From Hyphomicrobiales bacterium (lineage in GTDB: Bacteria > Pseudomonadota > Alphaproteobacteria > Rhizobiales > Rhizobiaceae), in NCBI GenBank assembly GCA_030456445.1, contig JAKDNM010000028.1, positions 1 to 33,420 of the forward strand: 33,420 nt of DNA, read 5' to 3'. Shown here piece after piece: positions 1 through 7,088 of the stretch (position 1 is its first letter; each line of letters begins with the position of its first letter). The translations under genes were made by a program, and so were the position numbers. The notes below the pieces were generated by a model. The model did not search any database. It was not told where the DNA came from and saw nothing but the letters and a program-made list of their open reading frames with translations.

Positions 1-6
1 TTTCAC

Positions 7-50
7 GCAATTCCGGACGGAAAACCGGTTCCCACTTTTCCTGGAATTGC
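7..50. repeat. Rhizobiales-type intergenic palindromic repeat
   Basis: The arms GCAATTCC (7-14) and GGAATTGC (43-50) are perfect reverse complements. They enclose an ACCGGTT palindrome and the string TTCCCACTTTTCC. From memory, this combination is typical of the mosaic intergenic repeats scattered through Rhizobium and relatives. It ends one base before the stop codon of the crotonase gene and may act as its 3' transcript end. The family assignment is from memory; the palindrome is seen directly. Confidence 0.6.
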
Positions 51-51
51 T

Positions 52-816
52 CTAGTTCCCCGTAAAGACCGGAGGCCGCTTCCCCGCTACCGCGCGCGCG
101 GCTTCGCGCGCATCTTTCGTCGTCATGAGACGTGTACTGTAGGCCTGCTCGCGAAAATAGCCGTCTTCCACCGGCAGGAACTCGATCTCGTTGAGAACCT
201 GCTTGCCAAGCCGCAGGCCGAGCGGCGCCTTGCTGGCGATGACAGCAGCAGTGCGCCGGGCGGCGGCCGACAGGTCGTCCGGGGACACCACTTCTTCGAC
301 GAGGCCGATCCGATAGGCCTCCGCAGCGTCGATCGGCTGGCCGGTGAAGAACATCCGCCGGAGAATGCCCTGGGGGATGAGACGACCGAGATGAGCTCCC
401 CCGCCGCAGCGGCCGACATTGATTTCAGGCAGGCCGAAAGTTGCGCGCTCCGAGGCGATGCGCAGATCGCAGCAGGCCGCCAGTACGCAGCCTGCGCCAA
501 GAGCGGGACCATTGACGGCGGCGATCGTCGGCACCGCCGCGCCGCGTACCGCCGCGAAGGTCCGCCGGATGATTGCGGCGCGCGCCGGGTCCTCCTCGAC
601 CGTCGCGCCCACGAATTCCTTGAGATCGAGACCGGCGCAAAAGGCGCGCTCTCCTTGCGCCGTGAAGATGATGCAATTCACGTCGTTCCAGTCGCGGGTG
701 CTCTCGAACAGATCGGCGATCTCGCCGTAGAGGGAAAGCGTCAGGGCGTTGACCGGCGGCCGATCGAGGAGGATACGGGCGATACCATCGGCCTTGCTTA
801 CGGTCAGTGCGCTCAT
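52..816 (-). CDS. Enoyl-CoA hydratase/isomerase (crotonase) family protein
   Basis: This 254-residue protein is full length for a single-domain crotonase. The first oxyanion-hole segment is AFCAGLDL (about 58-65) and the second is NGPALGAGC (about 102-110). The FGLPEINVG segment carries Glu131, the equivalent of the second catalytic glutamate of rat mitochondrial enoyl-CoA hydratase. The first catalytic glutamate (E in GGGCELA of the rat enzyme) is replaced by Val111, so ordinary hydratase activity is doubtful and an isomerase, hydrolase or lyase role is possible. It is expected to act on an acyl-CoA in the cytoplasm. The start is supported by GGAAAG about nine bases upstream. It is divergent from two acyl-CoA dehydrogenase genes, which suggests a shared beta-oxidation-like route for an unknown acid. 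The family is certain; the reaction is not. Confidence 0.9.
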   Translation of the reverse strand: MSALTVSKADGIARILLDRPPVNALTLSLYGEIADLFESTRDWNDVNCIIFTAQGERAFCAGLDLKEFVGATVEEDPARAAIIRRTFAAVRGAAVPTIAAVNGPALGAGCVLAACCDLRIASERATFGLPEINVGRCGGGAHLGRLIPQGILRRMFFTGQPIDAAEAYRIGLVEEVVSPDDLSAAARRTAAVIASKAPLGLRLGKQVLNEIEFLPVEDGYFREQAYSTRLMTTKDAREAARAVAGKRPPVFTGN

Positions 817-829
817 GCTTTTTTGCTTT

Positions 830-855
830 CCTTCAGTGCCGGCCTTCAGTGCCGG
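830..855. repeat. 13-bp tandem duplication in the crotonase leader
   Basis: The unit CCTTCAGTGCCGG occurs twice in perfect tandem at 830-842 and 843-855, directly upstream of the crotonase gene. The first copy includes part of that gene's ribosome-binding region on the minus strand. It is probably a slippage duplication with no evident function. Confidence 0.6.
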
Positions 856-875
856 CCCGCATCGGCCGGAATTTT

Positions 876-1016
876 ATAGATCAAAAAACTAGCTATATGT
901 GTTTTAGGTGTCCAGCCCTTATTTGATCGCGGCCTTTGCCCGGCCCCGCCGGGAGCTGCGTGCATTGACACTGAACGATTCCCTGATACCAATAGATCAA
1001 TAATCTGTTCTATTAG
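876..1016. promoter_or_regulatory. Divergent control region with a shared 9-mer and inverted repeat
   Basis: The AT-rich region between the crotonase gene and the first acyl-CoA dehydrogenase gene carries ATAGATCAA twice, at 876-884 and 992-1000. The second copy lies in an imperfect inverted repeat: CCAATAGATCA (989-999) pairs with TGTTCTATTAG (1006-1016) at 9 of 11 positions. This looks like an operator read by one regulator for both directions. No regulator gene lies next to it in this window. The repeats are seen directly; the operator role is inferred. Confidence 0.4.
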
Positions 1017-1031
1017 ACTAATGGAGGCGAG

Positions 1032-2099
1032 ATGCCGAACGACGATGAGGTTGGCGAGAATATCCGCATGATCGTCGACAGCGCCCGCTCCGTTGTGCCG
1101 CCTGACGGCGATCTCTCTCGCATCCGCTCGTTGCGTTTCGAGGCTCGCGGCTTCGACCCGTCCATTTACAGGACCATGGCGGAAATGGGATGGCTTGCCT
1201 TGCGGCTCCCCGACGAGGCCGGCGGACTTGGGCTTGGCATGCGCGAATACTGCGCGCTTGCCGAGGTGCTGGGGGCCGGCCTGACGCCCGAGCCGCTGAT
1301 CTCCGCGGCCTTGGCCTGCCGGCTGCTCGGCTGCTCGGTTCCCAAGAATGTACTGGCCGGTGAACGGGTCGTGCTCGCCGCCTGGCAGGACGGCCCCTCC
1401 GATCTTCAATGGCGCCGTGGCGTGACGCTGGACGAAGGCACGGCCACGGGCGGCAAGCAATTCGTTCCCATGGCGGCAGGCGCCGGCGCATTCGCGATCC
1501 CCACGCAAGATGGCGTTGCCGTCGTGGACGCGGCGGCGGCCGGCCTGGAACTCGACCTTCGAGCGACGCAGGACGGAGGACAGGCGGGCCAGTTGCGGTT
1601 GAGCGCGACGGCGATCGAGTTGACGGTGCGTCCCGCCGATGTCGACGCCGCGCTCGACGAAGCGACACTCGCCACCGCCGCCTATCTTCTCGGACTTGCC
1701 GGGCGCGCCTTCGAGATCACCCGCGAATATCTCGTCGTCAGGAAACAGTTCGGACATCCGATCGGCAGCTTCCAGGCGTTGCAGCACCGCGCCGCCGACA
1801 TGAAAATCCAGATCGAACTGACGCGCGCCTCCGTCGCCGCGGCTGCCGCGGCATTCGACGGCGAAGCCGATCCGCGCATGCGTCCGGTTCGTGCGTCGCA
1901 GGCCAAGGCCCGTGCGAGCGAAACGGCGCTGCTCGTCGCCCGCGAGGCGATCCAGATGCACGGCGCGATCGGCTACACCGACGAATGCGACATCGGCCTT
2001 TACGTGCGCAAGGCGATGACCGTCGCCAACACGTTCGGTACGGCTGCCTGTCACCGCAGGCGCTACGCGTCTTTGACGAGCGAACCTGCGGCGATCTGA
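1032..2099 (+). CDS. Acyl-CoA dehydrogenase family protein, probable non-catalytic small subunit
   Basis: This 355-residue protein has the acyl-CoA dehydrogenase fold. It has an N-terminal helical domain with MGWLALRLPDEAGGLGLG near 52-69, a poorly conserved middle domain, and a C-terminal flavin domain with RKQFGHPIGSFQALQHR (about 237-253) and AIQMHGAIGYTDE (about 306-318). It lacks the C-terminal catalytic-Glu loop and has no LER-type glutamate in the helix where isovaleryl-CoA dehydrogenase carries its base. It may therefore be a structural partner, as in FadE heteromers or the small subunit of pimeloyl-CoA dehydrogenase. GGAGG lies five bases before the ATG. The next gene, 27 bases downstream, encodes the likely catalytic partner. 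The substrate is unknown. Confidence 0.85.
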   Translation: MPNDDEVGENIRMIVDSARSVVPPDGDLSRIRSLRFEARGFDPSIYRTMAEMGWLALRLPDEAGGLGLGMREYCALAEVLGAGLTPEPLISAALACRLLGCSVPKNVLAGERVVLAAWQDGPSDLQWRRGVTLDEGTATGGKQFVPMAAGAGAFAIPTQDGVAVVDAAAAGLELDLRATQDGGQAGQLRLSATAIELTVRPADVDAALDEATLATAAYLLGLAGRAFEITREYLVVRKQFGHPIGSFQALQHRAADMKIQIELTRASVAAAAAAFDGEADPRMRPVRASQAKARASETALLVAREAIQMHGAIGYTDECDIGLYVRKAMTVANTFGTAACHRRRYASLTSEPAAI

Positions 2100-2126
2100 T
2101 CGCGGCCGCCAACGGGAGAACATGCA

Positions 2127-3290
2127 ATGCCGGAACCGGCTTTCGAGGATATGAACCCTCTTACCGATGAGGACTTCCGCATGGCCGTGCGGCGTTTCGT
2201 CGAAGAGAATTATCCGGATATCCCCCGCTACTCCCAGCGCCGTCTGCACTGGCACGAAAACCGGCCCTGGTACGAAATTCTGGCGCGCAGGGGCTGGCTG
2301 TGCCCCAACTGGCCTCCGGAATATGGCGGCATGGGCCTTTCCGCGACCAAGCAGTTGATCATGGTCGAGGAGTACGAACGCTACGGCTGCGCCCGTGTCA
2401 ACGACATCGGCATCGTCATGCTCGGTCCGCTGCTGATCCGCTACGGCACGCAGGCGCAGAAGGATTTCTTCCTGCCGAGGATCATCTCGGGCGAGCACGT
2501 CTGGGCGCAGGGCTACAGCGAGCCGAATGCGGGATCCGACCTGGCGGCCGTGCGCACCGAGGCCGTGCTGGCCGGCGAGGAGTGGGTGATCAACGGCCAG
2601 AAGACGTGGACGACGCTCGGCAGCGATGCGAACTGGATATTCATCCTGGCGCGAACCGACAAGACGGTGAAGAAGCAGGCCGGGATCAGCTTTCTGCTCG
2701 TGCCGATGACCAATAAGGGCGTTTCGGTGCGCACCATCCGCAATCTCGAACTTCATGACGAGTTCTGCGAAGTGTTCTTCGACGATGTGCGCATTGCGCG
2801 CGACCATCTCGTCGGCGACGTCAATAGCGGGTGGACGATGGCCAAGGCGCTGCTCGGCCATGAGCGGGTCTTCATCGGATCTCCTCGGCTTTCATCGAAT
2901 GCGCTGGTACGTCTGCGCCTTATGGCGCAGAGGATGGACGTGTGGGACGATCCGGCCTTTCGTGACCGGTACACGCGCCTGCAACTCGACCTCGCCGATC
3001 TTGCCGCGCTCTTCGAAACCTACGTGGAAAAACTGCGCCGCGGAGAGCCGATCGGCCCCGACGTGACCATCCTCAAGATATTCCAGAGCGAACTCTACCA
3101 GCGCATTTCCGAACTGATGCTCGAAATCGCCGGCGAGACGGCGGGATATGTCGAGCCGCTCGATGGCGACCCGCGCCTGCACGCGGCGGCCACCTATCTG
3201 ATGGCGCGGCCGACGACGATCTTCGGCGGCTCCAGCGAGATCATGCGAAACGTGTTGTGCAAGTCGGTGCTGGGATTGCCGTCCGCATAA
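2127..3290 (+). CDS. Acyl-CoA dehydrogenase family protein, probable catalytic large subunit
   Basis: This 387-residue flavoprotein should introduce a 2,3 double bond into an acyl-CoA and pass electrons to ETF. It has the signature QGYSEPNAGSDLA (128-140), the NGQKTWTT segment (156-163) and the C-terminal GGSSEIMRN (367-375). The medium-chain catalytic Glu position (E in YEGTS) is Gly367 here. A glutamate in GHERV (Glu246) aligns with the alternative base of isovaleryl- and long-chain-type enzymes. GGAG sits about ten bases before the ATG. It probably forms a heteromer with the upstream gene product. The acyl substrate cannot be read from sequence; pimeloyl-CoA-type or branched-chain substrates are possible. 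Confidence 0.9.
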   Translation: MPEPAFEDMNPLTDEDFRMAVRRFVEENYPDIPRYSQRRLHWHENRPWYEILARRGWLCPNWPPEYGGMGLSATKQLIMVEEYERYGCARVNDIGIVMLGPLLIRYGTQAQKDFFLPRIISGEHVWAQGYSEPNAGSDLAAVRTEAVLAGEEWVINGQKTWTTLGSDANWIFILARTDKTVKKQAGISFLLVPMTNKGVSVRTIRNLELHDEFCEVFFDDVRIARDHLVGDVNSGWTMAKALLGHERVFIGSPRLSSNALVRLRLMAQRMDVWDDPAFRDRYTRLQLDLADLAALFETYVEKLRRGEPIGPDVTILKIFQSELYQRISELMLEIAGETAGYVEPLDGDPRLHAAATYLMARPTTIFGGSSEIMRNVLCKSVLGLPSA

Positions 3291-3310
3291 ACGCCGAGGC
3301 GGCCCGGCGT
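3291..3310. terminator. Short hairpin between convergent genes
   Basis: ACGCCG (3291-3296) and CGGCGT (3305-3310) form a perfect six-pair stem with an eight-base loop. It lies between the acyl-CoA dehydrogenase stop codon and the stop codon of the convergent dehydratase gene. There is no T-tract, so termination is a guess from position alone. Confidence 0.3.
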
Positions 3311-3320
3311 CGCGGCCAGA

Positions 3321-4445
3321 TCAGATCGGCACGCTATAGCGCGCCATCTCTTCCATCCGCGCCGCCACCCCGAGGCCGGCACCCTGGGGAATGCCGATCC
3401 GGCCATTCTCGATCGGGCCGAGCTGATCGAGATGGGCCTCCCTCAGCGGATTGGGGTTTGCGTCGACCTCCAGCGCGCCCGACCCGCCGACCGCGGCGAG
3501 GAGATGAAGCGACGCGACGAGACCTATGCCTCCGCCGAGCCAGTGCGGGCAGTAGACGAGGCCCGAGGCCAGCGTCTTGCGGCAAATCGGCAGGCACCCT
3601 GTCAGGCCGCCCCATTTGCCGATATCGGGCTGGAGATAGCGGAGCCCCATCGAAGCGACCGCGCTTTCGAAATTCGCCGCGCCACGAATGTTTTCGCCGG
3701 CCGCGAGCGGTATAGGCGACCGCCGCGAAAGCTCGGCCCATTTTCCGGCCGGCGTGTCCGCCCGCATCGGCTCCTCCAGCCAGGCGGGCGCGAACGCGGC
3801 ACAGGCCAGCGCCATTTCAGTCGCCGTTTCCCTGTCCCATGCCTGGTTGGCGTCGATCATGATCGGCGTTTCATCGCCAAGGATTTCGCGCAGCGCGCGC
3901 AGATTGCGCAAATCCTTGTCGCGGCCGAAGCCGACCTTGAGCTTGAAGCGGCGGTAGCCTTCTTCCAGCTTGCGCGCCGTCAGTTTTTCCGGCTCGTCGG
4001 CATTGATGCCGCTGGCATAGACCGGGACGGTCCGGGCATGCGCTCCGCCGAGATAACGGTAAAGCGGCATGCCGGCGCGGCGGGCGAAGAGGTCCCATAG
4101 CGCCTGGTCGATGCCGGCTATCGCCTGCGCGAGCGGACCATGCTCGCCGCTCTGTATCGCAAGCACCTCGGTCCGGGCGGTCAGATGGCGGTATATCTCC
4201 GCCGGGTCGTTCCAGTCTTTCCCGACGATCATCGGCGCGAGCGTCTCGGCAACGAGACGGGCGCGGTGCTCGGCGCCGACCGATGGGAAATTGCACCAGA
4301 CCTCGCCCCAGCCCTCGGCGCCATCCTCGTCGAGGACGTGTATGAAGAGTGCCGGTCTGTCGCGCATGATGCCGAAAGAAGTGGCGACGGGGGTTTCGAC
4401 AGGAACCCTGTAAACGAGCGGTTCGATCCTTGCGACGATTGTCAT
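3321..4445 (-). CDS. Mandelate racemase/muconate lactonizing enzyme family protein, probable sugar-acid dehydratase
   Basis: This 374-residue enolase-superfamily enzyme has an N-terminal capping domain (about 1-125) and a barrel domain. The barrel carries FKLKVG with the KxK pair Lys168/Lys170, metal ligands Asp198 (MIDANQ), Glu224 or Glu225 (WLEEP) and Glu251 (AAGEN), then Asp274 (LQPDIGKWGG) and His301 (CPHWLGGG). The Lys plus His/Asp arrangement is that of the mandelate-racemase subgroup, which includes many acid-sugar dehydratases. It abuts the SMP-30 gene with no intergenic base, and it lies in an operon with an aldolase and a FCD regulator. It probably dehydrates the aldonate released by the lactonase to a 2-keto-3-deoxy acid. 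Racemase or cycloisomerase activity cannot be excluded. It is not close to the second enolase-superfamily enzyme at 12106-13272. Confidence 0.88.
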   Translation of the reverse strand: MTIVARIEPLVYRVPVETPVATSFGIMRDRPALFIHVLDEDGAEGWGEVWCNFPSVGAEHRARLVAETLAPMIVGKDWNDPAEIYRHLTARTEVLAIQSGEHGPLAQAIAGIDQALWDLFARRAGMPLYRYLGGAHARTVPVYASGINADEPEKLTARKLEEGYRRFKLKVGFGRDKDLRNLRALREILGDETPIMIDANQAWDRETATEMALACAAFAPAWLEEPMRADTPAGKWAELSRRSPIPLAAGENIRGAANFESAVASMGLRYLQPDIGKWGGLTGCLPICRKTLASGLVYCPHWLGGGIGLVASLHLLAAVGGSGALEVDANPNPLREAHLDQLGPIENGRIGIPQGAGLGVAARMEEMARYSVPI

Positions 4446-5390
4446 TCAGACACCCGGCTTGCAGGCACCCGGCTTGCCGCCCCCGCCTTTATCGTCGGCA
4501 TGAAACGGGCTTGCGGGAAGACCCGTTATGCCGACATCGAGCGCGATCAGGCGTCCGGCGAATGGCTGGTTTTCGGGATCGGTCAGATGGATGGAGGCCG
4601 AAGTCACATAGATGGTCCGGTGATCCGGCCCGCCGAAGGCGAGCTTGGTCGGGCGCTCTACCGGAAGACGCACGACGAGATCGAGATCGCCGCGCGGCGT
4701 GTAGCGAAGCAATTGGCGGCCCCAAACGGCTGCCACCCAGTAGCAGCCTTCCGCGTCCACGGCCGCGCCGTCCGGACGGCCCTGGCTTTCACTGAGTTCG
4801 ACAAAGACGCAACGCTCGCCCGGCAGGCCCGTTTCCGGATCGTAACCGGCCTTCCAGACGGTCCGGCGCGGCGTATCGGCCAGATAGAGCGTCCGCCCGT
4901 CGGGGCTGAAGGCGAGTCCGTTTGGAATGGACAGGCCGGAAAGAAGGCAGCTCTTCGCGCCGCCGCCATCGATCCGATAGAGATTGCCGACCGGATCGGG
5001 GGTCGTGCCCTGCGGCGCAGACCGCATGGTTCCTGCGATCAGGCGGCCGTTGTGATCGCACACGGCGTCATTCGTCCGGCTCGTTGGATCGTCAGGCTCG
5101 ATCTTGATGAAAGTGGTTGCAGCCTCCGTTCGCGGGTCGAACCGCTGGATCGAATCGGCCTGCCCGACGAGCAGTTGTCCGTCGCTGCAAGGCTGCGTGA
5201 AACCGGCCGGCTCCGGGAATGGAAAGCGTTTCGTCCGTCCATCCGACGCGTCGGTGGAAAGGAGCGCATGGCCGGGAATATCGACCCAGTGAAGCGTGTT
5301 CGAGGCGGGATCGTAAAACACGCTTTCGCCGAGGAGTGCTTTTGCGTCGCCGATGGCCTCGACGGCCGGCGTCAGGACGCGCACGGTCAC
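4446..5390 (-). CDS. SMP-30/gluconolactonase family sugar lactone hydrolase
   Basis: This 314-residue six-bladed propeller protein probably hydrolyses an aldonolactone to the aldonic acid. The expected divalent-metal ligands are present: Glu22 (LLGESVFYD), Asn157 (IPNGLAFSPDG) and Asp207 (RPDGAAVDAEG). The RTNDAVCD segment with Asn107 and Asp108 lies at the substrate side. There is no signal peptide, so the enzyme is cytoplasmic. Its start overlaps the stop of the aldolase gene by four bases (ATGA), and its stop touches the start of the dehydratase gene, which indicates tight translational coupling. The C-terminal end contains a short repeat (KPGACKPGV) encoded by a small DNA duplication. Its place between a dehydrogenase and dehydratases fits lactone hydrolysis in sugar oxidation. 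Confidence 0.88.
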   Translation of the reverse strand: MTVRVLTPAVEAIGDAKALLGESVFYDPASNTLHWVDIPGHALLSTDASDGRTKRFPFPEPAGFTQPCSDGQLLVGQADSIQRFDPRTEAATTFIKIEPDDPTSRTNDAVCDHNGRLIAGTMRSAPQGTTPDPVGNLYRIDGGGAKSCLLSGLSIPNGLAFSPDGRTLYLADTPRRTVWKAGYDPETGLPGERCVFVELSESQGRPDGAAVDAEGCYWVAAVWGRQLLRYTPRGDLDLVVRLPVERPTKLAFGGPDHRTIYVTSASIHLTDPENQPFAGRLIALDVGITGLPASPFHADDKGGGGKPGACKPGV

Positions 5391-6160
5391 TTCGCCTTAC
5401 CCGCGCCGATCGCTTTCACCTCGGCGCGGGCGGCTCCCATCATCAGGCCGAGGTCGGAGCCCGAGGCCACCCAGTTGAAGCCGTAGCCGAAATAATCCGC
5501 CGCGCGCGCCGCGCCGGAGGCGAGGATGCCGGCCGGCTTGCCGGCGGCAGCGCATGCCCTGGCCGCATTTGCCAGCGCTTTCTGCACCGAGGGATGATCG
5601 ACCTGGCCGACCAGCCCCATGCTGGCGGAGAGATCGGAAGGCCCGATGAAAATGCTGTCCACCCCCGGTACGGCCGCGATTTCGGCGAGGCTGGCGACCG
5701 CCTCGACGGTTTCCAGTTGCAGCACGACGCACAATTCATCCGCCGCCCTGCCGAAATAGCCACTGACGCCGCCGAAGCGCGTGGCGCGGCTCATCCCGGC
5801 AACGCCACGCACGCCATCGGGGGGATAGCGCGTCGCCGCCACGGCCCGGCGTGCCTCCCCCGCGTTCTGCACGTAGGGAAACATGATTGAGTTGGCGCCG
5901 ATATCGAGCACTTGCTTGACGACGACCGTGTCGTTCCACGGCAACCTGACCAGCGAGGCGGCGGGCGTTCCGGCGACCGCCTGCAACAGCGGCAGGACGC
6001 GGGGAACGTCGTTCGGCGCATGCTCCATGTCGAGTACGACAAAATCATAACCGGCGCAGCCGAGCGCTTCGGCGACCAGCGGACTGCCGCTCATCGACCA
6101 GACCCCCAGCGTGCCTTTGCCTTGCATCGCTTTCTTGAAACGGTTGACGGGCAGTTCCAT
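5387..6160 (-). CDS. HpcH/HpaI class II aldolase family protein
   Basis: This 257-residue protein is full length for the metal-dependent pyruvate aldolases that cleave 2-keto-3-deoxy acids to pyruvate and an aldehyde. VVLDMEHAPND carries Asp44, Glu46 and the catalytic-base position His47. Arg72 in LVRLPWND is the conserved arginine. Glu150 (LQLETVEA) and Asp176 (FIGPSDLSASMG) are the metal ligands. Known relatives act on 4-hydroxy-2-ketoheptanedioate (HpaI), 2-keto-3-deoxy-L-rhamnonate (YfaU) and 2-dehydro-3-deoxyglucarate (GarL). AAGGA lies about ten bases upstream of the ATG. It is the first enzyme gene after the GntR regulator and would catalyse the last step of the sugar route. The aldehyde product is unknown. 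Confidence 0.9.
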   Translation of the reverse strand: MELPVNRFKKAMQGKGTLGVWSMSGSPLVAEALGCAGYDFVVLDMEHAPNDVPRVLPLLQAVAGTPAASLVRLPWNDTVVVKQVLDIGANSIMFPYVQNAGEARRAVAATRYPPDGVRGVAGMSRATRFGGVSGYFGRAADELCVVLQLETVEAVASLAEIAAVPGVDSIFIGPSDLSASMGLVGQVDHPSVQKALANAARACAAAGKPAGILASGAARAADYFGYGFNWVASGSDLGLMMGAARAEVKAIGAGKAK

Positions 6161-6208
6161 GCTTTTTCAGTCCTTCAACATCGGTTTGCCGCAAACCACG
6201 GCACGCAA

Positions 6209-6958
6209 TCATCTGCTTACGGTCGCCGCCCCAGCCGTCGGTCCGGCCGTGGCGTCCTCGCCGGTCACTGTCTGCCGCGCCAGCCAGGCGCGGTAGTCGC
6301 GGCCTGTATTGGCGATGTGAACGCCCAGGAGTTCGTCGAATTTTTCCTCATCGCCCGCCTCCAGCAGCCAGTACAGGCGGCGATGGGTTTCCAGCGAGCG
6401 ATCGACGACCTGCGTGTCGTCATGCGCGCGGCTGCGAAGCGCGCCGATTTTCGCCGCTATGAGGCCGTAGGCCGAGACGAGGTAGGAATTGCCCGCGCCT
6501 TCGATCAGGGTCATGTGGAAATCCGCGTCGAGCCTGCGATAGGTCTGGAACGCCTCGCGCGCGATGGCGCGGTCCATCGCTTCCAGAACCTTCCTCATAC
6601 GGCCGAGGACAGGCGCCTTCTCCGAGAGGAAGATCAACCGGGCCGCCTCCGTCTCCAGCAAACGGCGGAATTGGGCTATCTGATCGATCTCCCGATCCTC
6701 GATGCGGAAAATCGACGTTCCGCGCTGCGGATCGATCTGGACCAACCCCTCGCGCCTCAACTGCATCAATGCCTCGCGAACGGGCGTCTTGGAGATGCCG
6801 AGCATTTTGGACAGCCTGATTTCGGATAGCTGGTCGCCGAGCTTCAGTCGCCCTTCGATGATGGCGTTGCGCAATTCCCGGCCTGCCATTTCGGACAGCG
6901 ATTCGGGCCGGTTCAGTTTTTCGAGACTCAATGTTTGGACCTCCGGATCGAGCTTCAT
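6209..6958 (-). CDS. GntR family transcriptional regulator, FCD (FadR-like) subfamily
   Basis: This 249-residue regulator has an N-terminal winged helix-turn-helix (about 20-85), with LSEIRLSKMLGISKTPVREA covering the recognition region, and an all-helical FCD ligand domain (about 95-225). The FCD metal-site residues are visible as Asp144 and His148 (DADFHM), His192 and His214. FCD regulators usually bind organic or sugar acids. The gene heads the minus-strand arm of the sugar module and is divergent from the ABC transporter operon. The 22-bp palindrome in the gap between them is its likely operator. It is probably a repressor released by the substrate or a pathway intermediate; this is inferred from context. 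Confidence 0.92.
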   Translation of the reverse strand: MKLDPEVQTLSLEKLNRPESLSEMAGRELRNAIIEGRLKLGDQLSEIRLSKMLGISKTPVREALMQLRREGLVQIDPQRGTSIFRIEDREIDQIAQFRRLLETEAARLIFLSEKAPVLGRMRKVLEAMDRAIAREAFQTYRRLDADFHMTLIEGAGNSYLVSAYGLIAAKIGALRSRAHDDTQVVDRSLETHRRLYWLLEAGDEEKFDELLGVHIANTGRDYRAWLARQTVTGEDATAGPTAGAATVSR

Positions 6959-6986
6959 TAGCGGAATTTTCCTTCTTCCGATAGAC

Positions 6987-7008
6987 AGTATCTGGAATAT
7001 CAGATACT
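6987..7008. promoter_or_regulatory. 22-bp palindromic operator, probable GntR/FCD site
   Basis: AGTATCTG (6987-6994) and CAGATACT (7001-7008) are perfect reverse complements separated by GAATAT. The site lies in the 130-bp divergent gap between the FCD regulator gene and the sugar ABC operon, 29 bases upstream of the regulator start. Size, symmetry and position fit an operator controlling both arms. The palindrome is seen directly; binding is inferred. Confidence 0.65.
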
Positions 7009-7088
7009 CATCAGGCGATCGCCGATGCGCTATCGTTTCCGAAGCCGGGAAATGGCGGGATGCGGCATGTCAACAATTGGGAGGTTCC

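Noticed and set aside
846-2861. A long minus-strand open frame opposite the acyl-CoA dehydrogenase genes.
   Set aside because: Low-complexity antisense translation with no recognisable motif; the plus-strand genes have full family signatures and ribosome sites.
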